Shown piece by piece: positions 1 through 9,000 of a stretch of DNA of 64,000 nt. Under the pieces are notes generated by a model that was not told the DNA's origin, searched no databases, and was given only the letters and a program-made list of their open reading frames with translations. The DNA is from Limnohabitans sp. TEGF004 (GTDB taxonomy: Bacteria; Pseudomonadota; Gammaproteobacteria; Burkholderiales; Burkholderiaceae_C): NCBI RefSeq assembly GCF_027924965.1, contig NZ_AP027056.1:1488001-1552000 (forward strand). The letters are read 5' to 3'. Position 1 is the stretch's first letter; each line of letters starts with the position of its first letter. The translations under genes and the position numbers were made by a program.

Positions 1-13
1 CCAATAAGGTTTT

Positions 14-388
14 ATGCACGCCATCATTTTGTTTGCCCACGGCTCACGCGACCCCCTGTGGCACAAGCCCATCCAAGCGGTGGCTGAACGCATCACCCAT
101 CGCTCGCCCAACACCGTGGTGCGATGCGCCTACCTGGAGCTGACCGAGCCCGACCTGCCCCATGTGGCCGATGCTTTGGTGGCTGAAGGCGCCACCAGCC
201 TGTGCGTCGTGCCCATGTTTTTGGGCGTGGGTCGACATGCACGCGAAGACTTACCTGAACTCATCACCGCGCTGAAGGCTGCACACCCGAGCGTTGACAT
301 CGGTTGCCAACCAGCTGTGGGTGAGCAACATGCGCTGCTCGACTTGCTGGCCGATATTGCACTAGGCCAAGCCAACAACGCGCCCTGA
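14..388 (+). CDS. CbiX/SirB-like sirohydrochlorin chelatase family protein
   Basis: A 124-residue single-domain member of the CbiX/SirB class II chelatase family, which inserts cobalt or iron into sirohydrochlorin on the way to cobalamin or siroheme. The N-terminal strand ends in FAHGSRD, where the family's metal- and tetrapyrrole-binding His lies. A second family-like stretch, VVPMFLGVGRHAREDLP near residues 60-75, supplies the second His region. The length fits the short one-domain form found in many Burkholderiales. It precedes a CysB-type regulator, which fits a sulfur-assimilation (siroheme) role. The exact metal is inferred, not shown by the sequence. Confidence 0.85.
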   Translation: MHAIILFAHGSRDPLWHKPIQAVAERITHRSPNTVVRCAYLELTEPDLPHVADALVAEGATSLCVVPMFLGVGRHAREDLPELITALKAAHPSVDIGCQPAVGEQHALLDLLADIALGQANNAP

Positions 389-500
389 GCGAGACTGGAT
401 TCTGATGGCTAAACGGACGCACACGGCCACCGCGAAAGCATAAAGAATCAATTAGTTAGATGCTCAAGGCATAATGAATGGCCAATTACAAAGCCAAGCC

Positions 501-1442
501 ATGAACCTACACCAGTTCCGTTTCGTCCAAGAAGCCGTTCGCCGCAACCTCAACCTCACCGAGGTGGCCAAGTCGCTCCACACCTCCCAGCCTGGCGTGT
601 CCAAGGCCATCATTGAGCTGGAAGAAGAGCTGGGCATCGAAATCTTCTCGCGCCACGGCAAACGCCTCAAGCGCGTGACCGAACCGGGCCAGCATGTGCT
701 GCGCAGCATCGAAGTCATCTTGCGTGAAGTGGGCAACCTCAAACGCATTGGCGAACAGTTCAGCGCCGAAGACAGCGGCACTTTGTCCATCGCCACCACC
801 CACACCCAAGCACGCTACGTGCTGCCCGTGCCCGTGGCCAAACTGCGCGAGGCCTACCCCAATGTGAACATCAGCCTGCACCAAGGCGCGCCTGCACAAG
901 TGGCGCAAATGGTGATGGACGAAGTGGCCGAGATTGGCATTGCCACCGAGTCACTCTCTGAATACCCCGAGCTGATCACCCTGCCCTGCTACGAGTGGGA
1001 ACACATGTTGGTCATCCCAAAATCACACCCACTCGCGGGCAAAGTGCGCATCACTCTGGAAGACTTGGCAGCTGAACCCATCATCACGTACCACCCCTCC
1101 TTCACCGGCCGCACCCGCATCGACAAAGCCTTTGCCGCCAAAGGCTTGACGCCACGCATCGCGCTCGAAGCGATTGACTCAGACGTCATCAAGACCTATG
1201 TGCGCTTAGGTTTGGGCGTGGGCATCGTGGCCGAGATGGCAGTCAAAGACGGCTTGGACAACGACCTGATTGCACGCCCCGCCTCGCTGCTGTTTGGCAA
1301 AAACGTGGCGCGCATTGCGTTCAAGCGCAGCGCCTACATTCGCCACTTTGTGTATGACTTTGCTGCACTCTTGAGCGACCGTCTCGATCGCAACCTCATC
1401 ATGAAGGCCCTCGACGGCCACCCCACCGACTTCAACATGTGA
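501..1442 (+). CDS. cysB: CysB-like LysR-family transcriptional regulator
   Basis: A 313-residue LysR-type regulator whose N-terminus (MNLHQFRFVQEAVRRNLNLT) is that of the CysB/Cbl branch controlling sulfate and sulfonate assimilation. The winged helix-turn-helix covers about residues 1-65 (TSQPGVSKAIIELEEELG is the recognition region). The effector domain follows at about 90-300, with the conserved THTQARYVLP segment of CysB near its start. An in-frame ATG 27 bases upstream (474) could extend it by nine residues. I chose 501 because CysB proteins begin here. It lies next to a chelatase and a methionine-type aminotransferase, which fits sulfur metabolism. CysB versus Cbl cannot be settled from sequence alone. 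Confidence 0.88.
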   Translation: MNLHQFRFVQEAVRRNLNLTEVAKSLHTSQPGVSKAIIELEEELGIEIFSRHGKRLKRVTEPGQHVLRSIEVILREVGNLKRIGEQFSAEDSGTLSIATTHTQARYVLPVPVAKLREAYPNVNISLHQGAPAQVAQMVMDEVAEIGIATESLSEYPELITLPCYEWEHMLVIPKSHPLAGKVRITLEDLAAEPIITYHPSFTGRTRIDKAFAAKGLTPRIALEAIDSDVIKTYVRLGLGVGIVAEMAVKDGLDNDLIARPASLLFGKNVARIAFKRSAYIRHFVYDFAALLSDRLDRNLIMKALDGHPTDFNM

Positions 1443-1452
1443 ACCACGCAAC

Positions 1453-2616
1453 ATGACCACACCGCACCTCGACACCAAGTTCCCCAAAATCGGCACCACC
1501 ATCTTCACGGTCATGTCGGCTTTGGCCACTGAGAAAAACGCCGTCAACCTCGGCCAAGGCTTCCCCGACTTTGACTGCGACCCCAAGCTCGTGGCCTGCG
1601 TGAACGACGCCATGACCCACGGCCTCAACCAATACCCGCCCATGACCGGCGTGCCCGCGCTGCGCGAAGCCGTGGCTGACAAGATTGAGTCGCTTTACCA
1701 ATACCGCTACGACGCCACCAACGAAATCACCATCACGGCGGGTGCGACACAAGCCATCCTCAGCATCATCTTGGCGGTGGTGCGTGCGGGTGACGAAGTG
1801 ATCGTGCTTGAGCCCTGCTACGACAGCTACATCCCCAACATCGACATGGCGGGCGGCGTGGCCGTGCGCGTGCCGCTCACCCCCGGCACCTTCCGCCCCG
1901 ACTTCGACAAAATCGCAGCGGTCATCACGCCCAAGACCCGCGCGATCATCGTCAACAGCCCGCACAATCCCAGCGCCACCGTGTGGACGCGCGAGGAAAT
2001 GCTCAAGCTTCAAGAGTTGCTCGCACCTACCAATATCGTGCTCATCAGCGACGAGGTGTACGAGCATATGGTCTACGCACCACTGAAGCACCTGAGTGCT
2101 TCTAGCTTTCCCGGCTTGGCAGAGCGTGCCTTCATCGTGTCGAGCTTTGGCAAAACATTCCACGTCACGGGATGGAAAATTGGCTACGTCGCAGCACCTG
2201 CGGCCTACAGCGCCGAGTTCCGCAAGGTGCACCAGTTCAACGTATTCACCGTCAACACACCGGTGCAACACGGTTTGGCTGCCTTCCTCAAAGACCCACA
2301 GCCCTACTTACAACTGCCTGCCTTCTACGCCGCCAAGCGCGACTTGTTTCGCCAAGGTTTGGCCCAAACCAAGTTTGAGTTGTTGCCTTCTGAAGGCAGC
2401 TACTTTCAGTGCGTGCGCATCGACAAATTGGGTGTGCCTGAGAAAGACCTGAGCGAAGCTGACTTCTGCAAGTGGCTCACCTCTGAAATTGGTGTGGCCG
2501 CTATTCCTCTGTCGGCCTTTTACGCCGATGGCTTTGACCAACGCGTGGTGCGCTTTTGCTTCGCCAAAAAGGATGAGACCTTGAAGCTCGCCCTCGGTCG
2601 TTTGGCGCGTCTGTAA
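1453..2616 (+). CDS. PLP-dependent methionine/kynurenine-type aminotransferase
   Basis: A 387-residue fold-type I aminotransferase (class I/II), close in motif to YbdL methionine aminotransferase and kynurenine aminotransferases. Visible signatures are NLGQGFPDFDCD near the start, the ITAGATQAI phosphate-binding loop, NSPHNPSA, the ISDEVYEH aspartate segment and SFGKTFHVTGWKIGY with the Schiff-base Lys. It starts 10 bp after the CysB-like gene and ends 7 bp before the next, so the three are probably cotranscribed. The substrate (methionine salvage versus a broad aromatic/glutamine range) is inferred from family resemblance. Confidence 0.88.
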   Translation: MTTPHLDTKFPKIGTTIFTVMSALATEKNAVNLGQGFPDFDCDPKLVACVNDAMTHGLNQYPPMTGVPALREAVADKIESLYQYRYDATNEITITAGATQAILSIILAVVRAGDEVIVLEPCYDSYIPNIDMAGGVAVRVPLTPGTFRPDFDKIAAVITPKTRAIIVNSPHNPSATVWTREEMLKLQELLAPTNIVLISDEVYEHMVYAPLKHLSASSFPGLAERAFIVSSFGKTFHVTGWKIGYVAAPAAYSAEFRKVHQFNVFTVNTPVQHGLAAFLKDPQPYLQLPAFYAAKRDLFRQGLAQTKFELLPSEGSYFQCVRIDKLGVPEKDLSEADFCKWLTSEIGVAAIPLSAFYADGFDQRVVRFCFAKKDETLKLALGRLARL

Positions 2617-2623
2617 GCCCTGC

Positions 2624-3631
2624 ATGCCTAAACCTACACACACGCCAAAGACCAAAATCTGCCTCGTCACGCCCGCGTTAGCCGATGCCAACAACGGCAA
2701 CTGGCAAACCGCCCAACGCTGGGCTCGCATGTTGTCTACAACTTTTCAGACGCGCATCAGCCCGGTCTGGCCCGACAGCAAGCCCGCCGACATCACTGCC
2801 GATGTGTTGGTGGCCTTGCACGCGCGTCGCTCTGCCCCCTCGGTGGCCGCATGGGCACATGCGCACCCCACGCACCCCTTGGTGTTGGTCCTGACAGGCA
2901 CAGACTTGTACCAAGACATCCAGCACGATGCCGACGCCCAACGCTCATTGCAGCTAGCCACCCATTTGGTTGTGCTGCAAGAGCAAGGTCTGCAAGCTTT
3001 GCCCGAAGCGCTGCGCCACAAAGCGCACGTCATCTATCAATCCAGCACACCCTTGCCCCCCGCCAACAAAACCCAAGCGCATTTGCGTGCGGTCATGGTG
3101 GGACATTTGCGCGATGAAAAATCGCCGCAAGTGCTCTGGCAAGCCGCACAAGCGCTGCAAGCGGATGACGCCATTTTTATAGACCACATTGGCCGTTCAC
3201 TTGACCCCACTTTGGCCACGCAAGCCCAACAAACCGCCAGCCAATGCCCGCACTACCGCTGGCTGAATGAGATGCCCTCTGTGCCAACGCGTCGCAGCAT
3301 TCAACGTGCCCATGTGTTGGTACACACCAGCCGCATCGAAGGCGGCGCACACGTCATCATGGAAGCGGTGTTAAGTGGCACACCTGTGTTGGCCTCACGC
3401 GTGTCGGGCAATGTGGGCATGTTGGGCACTGACTACCCCGGTTACTTTGAACCCGGCAACGCCCAACAACTGGCCGCTCTGCTGCGCGAATGCAGGCAAA
3501 CCCAAAATCAAACAGATGGTTTATTGGCCAAACTCACGCACGCCTGCCAAACGCGGGCCGCGCTGTTTCAACCTGAGCGCGAACAAGCCGACTTGTGCGC
3601 GCTCATCACATCTGCGCTGAAACCTGTATGA
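2624..3631 (+). CDS. senB: Selenoneine biosynthesis selenosugar synthase SenB-like glycosyltransferase
   Basis: A 335-residue GT-B glycosyltransferase of the TIGR04348 family. Members have been identified as SenB, which joins selenophosphate-derived selenium to a UDP-sugar to make a selenosugar for selenoneine. Diagnostic features are the N-terminal PALADANNGNWQTAQRWARM segment and the GT4-like donor site HTSRIEGGAHVIMEAVLSG at about residues 235-255. Its stop overlaps the start of the cyanophycinase gene (ATGA), so the two are translationally coupled. Neither senA (EgtB-like) nor senC (SelD-like) is in the window, so the product's fate is unknown here. Family assignment is firm; function depends on the partners being elsewhere. 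Confidence 0.85.
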   Translation: MPKPTHTPKTKICLVTPALADANNGNWQTAQRWARMLSTTFQTRISPVWPDSKPADITADVLVALHARRSAPSVAAWAHAHPTHPLVLVLTGTDLYQDIQHDADAQRSLQLATHLVVLQEQGLQALPEALRHKAHVIYQSSTPLPPANKTQAHLRAVMVGHLRDEKSPQVLWQAAQALQADDAIFIDHIGRSLDPTLATQAQQTASQCPHYRWLNEMPSVPTRRSIQRAHVLVHTSRIEGGAHVIMEAVLSGTPVLASRVSGNVGMLGTDYPGYFEPGNAQQLAALLRECRQTQNQTDGLLAKLTHACQTRAALFQPEREQADLCALITSALKPV

Positions 3632-4584
3632 ACACCATGCACCGACGTGAGTGGCTGAGCAAACTGGGTCAACTGGCCCTGCTGACCGCCAGCTCTTTGC
3701 CCTTGAGCCTTGCTGCACAAACCATCAAAACACAGGGCCGCCTGGTCATCATTGGCGGGGCGGAAGACCGCAAACAAGATCGCATCATCCTGCGCAAGTT
3801 TCTTGAACTCAGCGGCGGCCCCAACGCCAAAATTCGTGTCATCAATGCCGCGAGCGGCGTGCCCGACATCGTGTGGGCCAGTTACCAAGCTGTGTTTCAA
3901 GACCTAGGCGCACTCAACTGCGAGGTGGTGCCCATGCTCACCCGCGACGAAGCCTCAGAACCCAACGTGGTCAACATGTTGGCCGAAGCCGATGGCATCT
4001 TCATCACAGGGGGCGACCAAAACCGACTCATGCAATGCCTGTGGGAGTCACCTGCCGCACAAGCCATGCACCGTGCGTTTCACTTGAACGGCACCTGCAT
4101 TGCAGGCACCAGCGCAGGCGCTGCGGTGATGTCGCGCCACATGCTGGCCGAAGGCGCGCCCACACCTTCACCACAAAAAGACGTGGTGTCCATGGACATC
4201 GGTCTGAGCTTCATGCCCAACGCCATCGTGGACCAACACTTCTCGCAGCGCCATCGCCTGAGCCGCTTGCTCTCGGCCTTGGCACAACGCCCCGACCTTT
4301 TGGGCGTAGGCATTGACGAAGACACGGCCTTGGTCATTGAGCCCAATCAATCGGTAGAAATTGTGGGCCGCGGCGCCGTCACGCTGGTCGACCCGCGCCG
4401 CATGCGCAGCAACTTTGACAAAGCCGAAGACGGCGACAAACTCGAAATGCTCGGGCTTCAACTGCACCTGCTACCTGCAGGCAGCCGCTATGTGCTGGCC
4501 AATGCCCCCAAGAACCGCAAACCGCCTGTGCCGTTTTGGGATGCTTTGTCGGTGCTGGCCAAGACGGGGGCGATGCGGGGGTAA
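3628..4584 (+). CDS. Exported cyanophycinase (S51-family peptidase)
   Basis: A 318-residue cyanophycinase, a serine peptidase that releases Asp-Arg dipeptides from cyanophycin. The nucleophile elbow GTSAGAAV places the catalytic Ser at residue 162, and VIIGGAEDRKQD and ITGGDQNRLMQ are family motifs. The N-terminus is a signal peptide with a twin-arginine look (HRREWLSKLG, then a hydrophobic stretch ending near residue 30 at SLAA), so the enzyme is probably exported like CphE-type enzymes. I took ATG 3628, four bases inside the senB stop, because the signal peptide begins there. No cyanophycin synthetase is present, consistent with use of external polymer. Confidence 0.88.
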   Translation: MNTMHRREWLSKLGQLALLTASSLPLSLAAQTIKTQGRLVIIGGAEDRKQDRIILRKFLELSGGPNAKIRVINAASGVPDIVWASYQAVFQDLGALNCEVVPMLTRDEASEPNVVNMLAEADGIFITGGDQNRLMQCLWESPAAQAMHRAFHLNGTCIAGTSAGAAVMSRHMLAEGAPTPSPQKDVVSMDIGLSFMPNAIVDQHFSQRHRLSRLLSALAQRPDLLGVGIDEDTALVIEPNQSVEIVGRGAVTLVDPRRMRSNFDKAEDGDKLEMLGLQLHLLPAGSRYVLANAPKNRKPPVPFWDALSVLAKTGAMRG

Positions 4585-4760
4585 GCTCAAGCGCACTGCG
4601 GCAGGTGTGTGAGCGAGATACGTCATAGCCGCTTACAAAGTTAGACACCACGCACGGTTACAACCCCTAGCCTGTTCAATGACAAACGGCCCTCAAACCG
4701 ACCTAGCCCAAAGCAAATTTGGGAAGATTGCCAAAGGTCGGCCAATGGCCTACACTTACC

Positions 4761-5042
4761 ATGAATTTCGAGTGGGATGAAATCAAAAACGAGGCTTGTT
4801 TTGACGAACGCGGTTTTGACTTTGCCTACGCAGCCCAAGCCTTCTTTGACCCGAACCGCCTCATCCGCGCAGACATGAGGCACAGCTACGGCGAAGAGCG
4901 CTTTCAGTTGCTAGGCGCAATCGACTCGCGGATATTTGTGGTGGTCTACACCCCTCGCCCGCAAGCCACACGCATCATCTCAGCTCGCAAAGCTAATGCA
5001 CGAGAGGCCAAGCACTATGAAAACGGTACGCATGAAGATTGA
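4761..5042 (+). CDS. brnT: BrnT-family type II toxin
   Basis: A 93-residue BrnT-like ribonuclease toxin. The N-terminus MNFEWDEIKNEACFDERGFDF and the C-terminal VVVYTPRP...RIISARKANAREAKHYE are the family's hallmarks. The RelE-like fold is expected to cleave RNA and arrest growth until neutralised. An in-frame start 42 bases earlier exists, but the BrnT N-terminus begins at 4761. The downstream antitoxin overlaps its last 26 bases, a usual toxin-antitoxin arrangement. Confidence 0.88.
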   Translation: MNFEWDEIKNEACFDERGFDFAYAAQAFFDPNRLIRADMRHSYGEERFQLLGAIDSRIFVVVYTPRPQATRIISARKANAREAKHYENGTHED

Positions 5043-5352
5043 ACCCAACATTCCCAGCGCAAAGCGCGTGGGCAGGGTCAACACGGCCAAGCTTGACGCC
5101 ACCACTGAAACACAAATTGCACAGCATGCAGCTGAAGACGATTCTGCAGCCATGCAAGACGCAGCGAAGTTTGCCCGCCGCGTGCGCCGCCGCTTGGGCT
5201 TTAGCCAAGCCGAATTTGCCACACGCATTGATGTGTCGCTGGAAACAATCCGCAACTGGGAACAGGGTAAGCGCAGCCCAACTGGCGCGGCCAAGGCGCT
5301 GCTTAAAGTGCTGGACAAAGCACCTGAGGCGGCGTTGGCTGCTTTGCACTGA
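5017..5352 (+). CDS. Helix-turn-helix antitoxin partner of BrnT
   Basis: A 111-residue protein with a disordered N-terminus (about 1-45) and an XRE-type HTH at about residues 50-100 (RRLGFSQAEFATRIDVSLET, then IRNWEQGKRSP). It overlaps the toxin gene by 26 bases and should neutralise BrnT and autorepress the operon. Usual BrnA antitoxins carry a ribbon-helix-helix domain, so this is an antitoxin swap rather than canonical BrnA. The start is the first Met after the overlap; Met at 5032 is an alternative. Confidence 0.8.
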   Translation: MKTVRMKIEPNIPSAKRVGRVNTAKLDATTETQIAQHAAEDDSAAMQDAAKFARRVRRRLGFSQAEFATRIDVSLETIRNWEQGKRSPTGAAKALLKVLDKAPEAALAALH

Positions 5353-5389
5353 ATATGCGCATTGTTGAAGTTGAAGCCACTCTAAATAA

Positions 5390-6034
5390 ATGACCTCCAA
5401 ACTGTATTTAGTTATCGCACTTGCGCTTGCAATTAGCTATGCACTTGGGCGCTTCCACGCTCGCTACCGAACGTCTACTTTTCAAAACAGAGGAGAGGCG
5501 CTCGTTTCCCGTGAGCTTCAATCAAATTTCAATGGCCCAGACTATCACCTGCTGAACCACATTACCTTGAAACTCAAGGACGGAACGACGCAAATTGACC
5601 ATATTTTGGTATCTCGCTTTGGTGTGTTCGTCATAGAGACGAAGCATTACAACGGTTGGATATTTGCAAATGCAAAACAAGCGACTTGGACACAGGTTCT
5701 GTATCGCCAAAAATTCAAATTCCAAAATCCAATTTTTCAAAACATGCGGCATGTCGAAGCAGTAAAAAACATCCTCGATTTTTTGCCATCAAGTTGCGTT
5801 CAGTCTTTGGTAGTTTTTACAGGGAACGCCAAATTCAAAACTGACATTCCACCTGGTGTGTTCACCGCCTCTGAACTGATTAAATATCTGCGAAACCACG
5901 TCGATGAAGCAATGTCAGTAAACCGCTTGCAGTTCTGCGTTGGTCGAATAGAAACAGCGCGTCTTGCAGTTAGCCGAGAAATAGACCTAGAGCATGTTAA
6001 AAACTTAGAGCATCGCCACAGTGGCAAAAATTAA
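5390..6034 (+). CDS. Membrane-anchored NERD-domain protein
   Basis: A 214-residue protein with one N-terminal membrane segment (about residues 4-20) followed by a nuclease-related NERD domain at about 28-150. Family residues are visible: GEALVSREL, the acidic DHILVSRFGVFVIETKHYNG core with its ETK triad typical of PD-(D/E)xK folds, and WTQVLYRQKFKFQNPIFQN. The C-terminal 60 residues are unassigned. It is visibly richer in A+T than its neighbours and sits beside a toxin-antitoxin pair, which suggests acquisition. Nucleic-acid cleavage is a family inference only. Confidence 0.8.
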   Translation: MTSKLYLVIALALAISYALGRFHARYRTSTFQNRGEALVSRELQSNFNGPDYHLLNHITLKLKDGTTQIDHILVSRFGVFVIETKHYNGWIFANAKQATWTQVLYRQKFKFQNPIFQNMRHVEAVKNILDFLPSSCVQSLVVFTGNAKFKTDIPPGVFTASELIKYLRNHVDEAMSVNRLQFCVGRIETARLAVSREIDLEHVKNLEHRHSGKN

Positions 6035-6053
6035 CAATGCCACATCATTGGTC

Positions 6054-9000
6054 TCAATAACTCAACTGCTGCCAAGCCTTATCCAGCCGCTTCACACTGA
6101 CCGGCTGGGGCGTGCGCAGCTCTTGCGCGAAGAAGCTCACGCGCAGCTCTTCCAGTAGCCACCTGAACTCTTGCATGCGCGCATCGGTCACACCTTTGCG
6201 CTCGGCCACCAAGCGCCAATACTTTTGGTCCAGCGGTTTGAGTTCAGCCAGTTTGGTGGCATCGCGTGCCGCATCGGCGCGCAGTTTGTCTAGGCGCAGC
6301 ACCACGGCTTTGAGGTAACGCGCAAAGTGCTGCAGCTGTGTGTAGGGTGTGTCGGCGATGAAGCGTTTGCCCACCAAGCGTTGCAACTGTTGCGCAGCGT
6401 CAGCCACGCTGTCGGGGCTGATTTTGGTGTCTTTCACTTTACGACTAGCGGCTGCAAACTCGGTCAGCACGGTGCTGGCTAAGCGTGCTATTTCGTTGGC
6501 GATCAGCGTCAGTCGGCCACGGCCTTCTTCCAGGCGGCGTTTGAAATCAGCCTCACTGGTAGGTAATGGGTCGAGCAAGAAGGCGCGGTCCAAAGCCACA
6601 TCCAGTATTTGTTGTTTGAGCTCATCCGAAGTGCCCAAGCTCATGTACGCGACCGACATTTTTTGCAGGTCGGGCAAGTTCTTCTCAAGGTACTTGAGCG
6701 CGTCTTTGATTTGAATGGAAAACAAACGACGCAAGCCCGCACGGTGTTTGGTGGCCGCTACTTCGGGCTCGTCAAACACTTCAATGCACACGGCGTCACC
6801 CACATCCACCAACGCCGGAAAACCAATGAGGGTTTGTTTGCCTTTGGTGATTTCCATCAGCTCAGGCAGTTCACCAAAAGTCCAGCTGGTGTAACGCTGA
6901 TCCGCAGGAGAAGAAGCGGCAGAACGAGCAACAGACGCACCACGACCAGAAGGTGTCGGCTGATGGAGAGCAGCGGGTGACGATTTCTGTGAGGCATGAG
7001 GAGCCCGCTGCTCTCCATCAGCCGACGCCGCAGCCCCTTCAACGACGACACCAGAGCTTAGTGTGCCCACACCTTTAAGCGCAGCCAACGCCTGAAACGC
7101 CCCCCGCGCTTGGCTACCCAGCTCAGCCTTCAAAGCACCCAAATTGCGCCCATGCCCCAACTGCCGCCCATGCTCATCCACCACACGGAAGTTCATGAAC
7201 AAATGCGGCGGCAACATGTCCACCTTAAAGTCCGCACGCTTCACATCCACTTGCGTGGCATCACGCACCAGCTTTAGCAAAGCATCCACCAATGGACCAG
7301 CGCCAAACACCGTGTCTGACGACAAAGCCTCGGTCAAACGCGCCGCACTCTCAGGCAGCGGCACTAGGCGCGAGCGAGGCCGCTGGTGCAAGGTTTTGAG
7401 CAAGGCGTGAATTTTTTGGTTCAGCATGCCCGGCACCAACCACTCAGCGCGTTCTTCGCTCACTTGGTTCAACACAAACAGCGGCACAGTCACGGTCAGG
7501 CCGTCTTTGGCGTCACCAGGCTCATGCAAATAGTCAGCCGAGCAGTCCACGCCGCCCATGCGCAATGTTTTGGGAAATGCCTGCGTGGTGATGCCAGCCG
7601 CTTGGTGGCGCATCAACTCTTCACGACTCAGGCACAAGAGCTTGGGCTGACGTTTGACTTCTTCGCGATACCAATGCTCCAGCGTGACCAAGCTGCACAC
7701 ATCGGTGGGCAGCTGCTGGTCGTAAAACGCGTAGATCAACGCATCGTCCACCAACACGTCTTGACGGCGCGATTTATGTTCTAGCTCTTCCACTTGCGCG
7801 ATGAGCTTTTGGTTGGCCGCAAGGAATTGCAGCTTGGTGTCAAGCTCGCCCGCCACCAATGCTTCGCGAATAAAAATTTCGCGCGCACCCACCATATCGA
7901 CTTTGCTGTAACTCACACGGCGGCCGTTGTAGACCACCAAGCCATACAGAGTGGCACGCTCTAACGCTTTGACTTCGCCCGCTTTCTTTTCCCAATGCGG
8001 GTCGAGCAATTGTTTTTTCAGCAGATGGCCGCCCACCTGCTCTAGCCACTGTGGCTCCATAGCGGCAATGCCTCGGCCAAACAAGCGCGTGGTTTCCACC
8101 AACTCGGCCACCACAATCCAGCGGCCCGGTTTCTTGCGCAAGTGTGCGCCGGGATGGCGATAAAACTTGATGCCGCGAGCACCCAGATACGCTTCGTCAT
8201 CCTCGAGTTTGCAGCCCACGTTGCCCAGCAAACCTGCCAACATCGACAAGTGCAATTGCTCGTAGCTGGCGGGCAAGGTGTTGATGCGCCATTTGTGTTC
8301 GGTCACCACCGTCAGCAGCTGGGTGTGCGTGTCGCGCCACTCGCGCACGCGGCGCACGTTGATAAAGTTTTGGCGCAGCAGCGCTTCGTATTGGCGGTTG
8401 CTCAGCTTGTGCTCGGTCGGCACGCCCGTCATGCCCACCTTCACTGCGCCCTGCTTGCTTTGCGGCTGCTTTACCGCAATTTGCTGCTTCATGCTGGCAG
8501 GCAAATGCGGCTTACCACCGCGCGAATTTTCTAGCCACTTCCACAGGTTGAGGTAGCCGCTGAACTCGCTGCGGTCGTCGTCAAACTTGGCGTGTGCTTG
8601 GTCAGCCGCTGCTTGCGCTTCCATCGGGCGGTCGCGCACGTCTTGCACGCTCAGGGCCGAGGCAATGATGAGCACTTCGTCCAAAGCGTTACGTTCACGT
8701 GCTTCCAAAATCATGCGGCCCACGCGGGGGTCGAGTGGCAGGCGCGACAGCTCACTACCCATGGGCGTGAGTTCGTTGTCGTCATCCACTGCGCCGAGTT
8801 CGCTCAGCAACTGGTAGCCATCGGCAATCGCTTTGGGGCGCGGCGCTTCGAGAAACGGAAACTGCTCCACGTTACCGAGGTGCAGCGACTTCATTCGCAA
8901 GATCACACCGGCCAACGATGAACGCAAAATTTCGGGGTCGGTAAATTTGGTTCGACCGTTGAAATCCACCTCGTCATACAAGCGAATGCAAATGCCGTTG

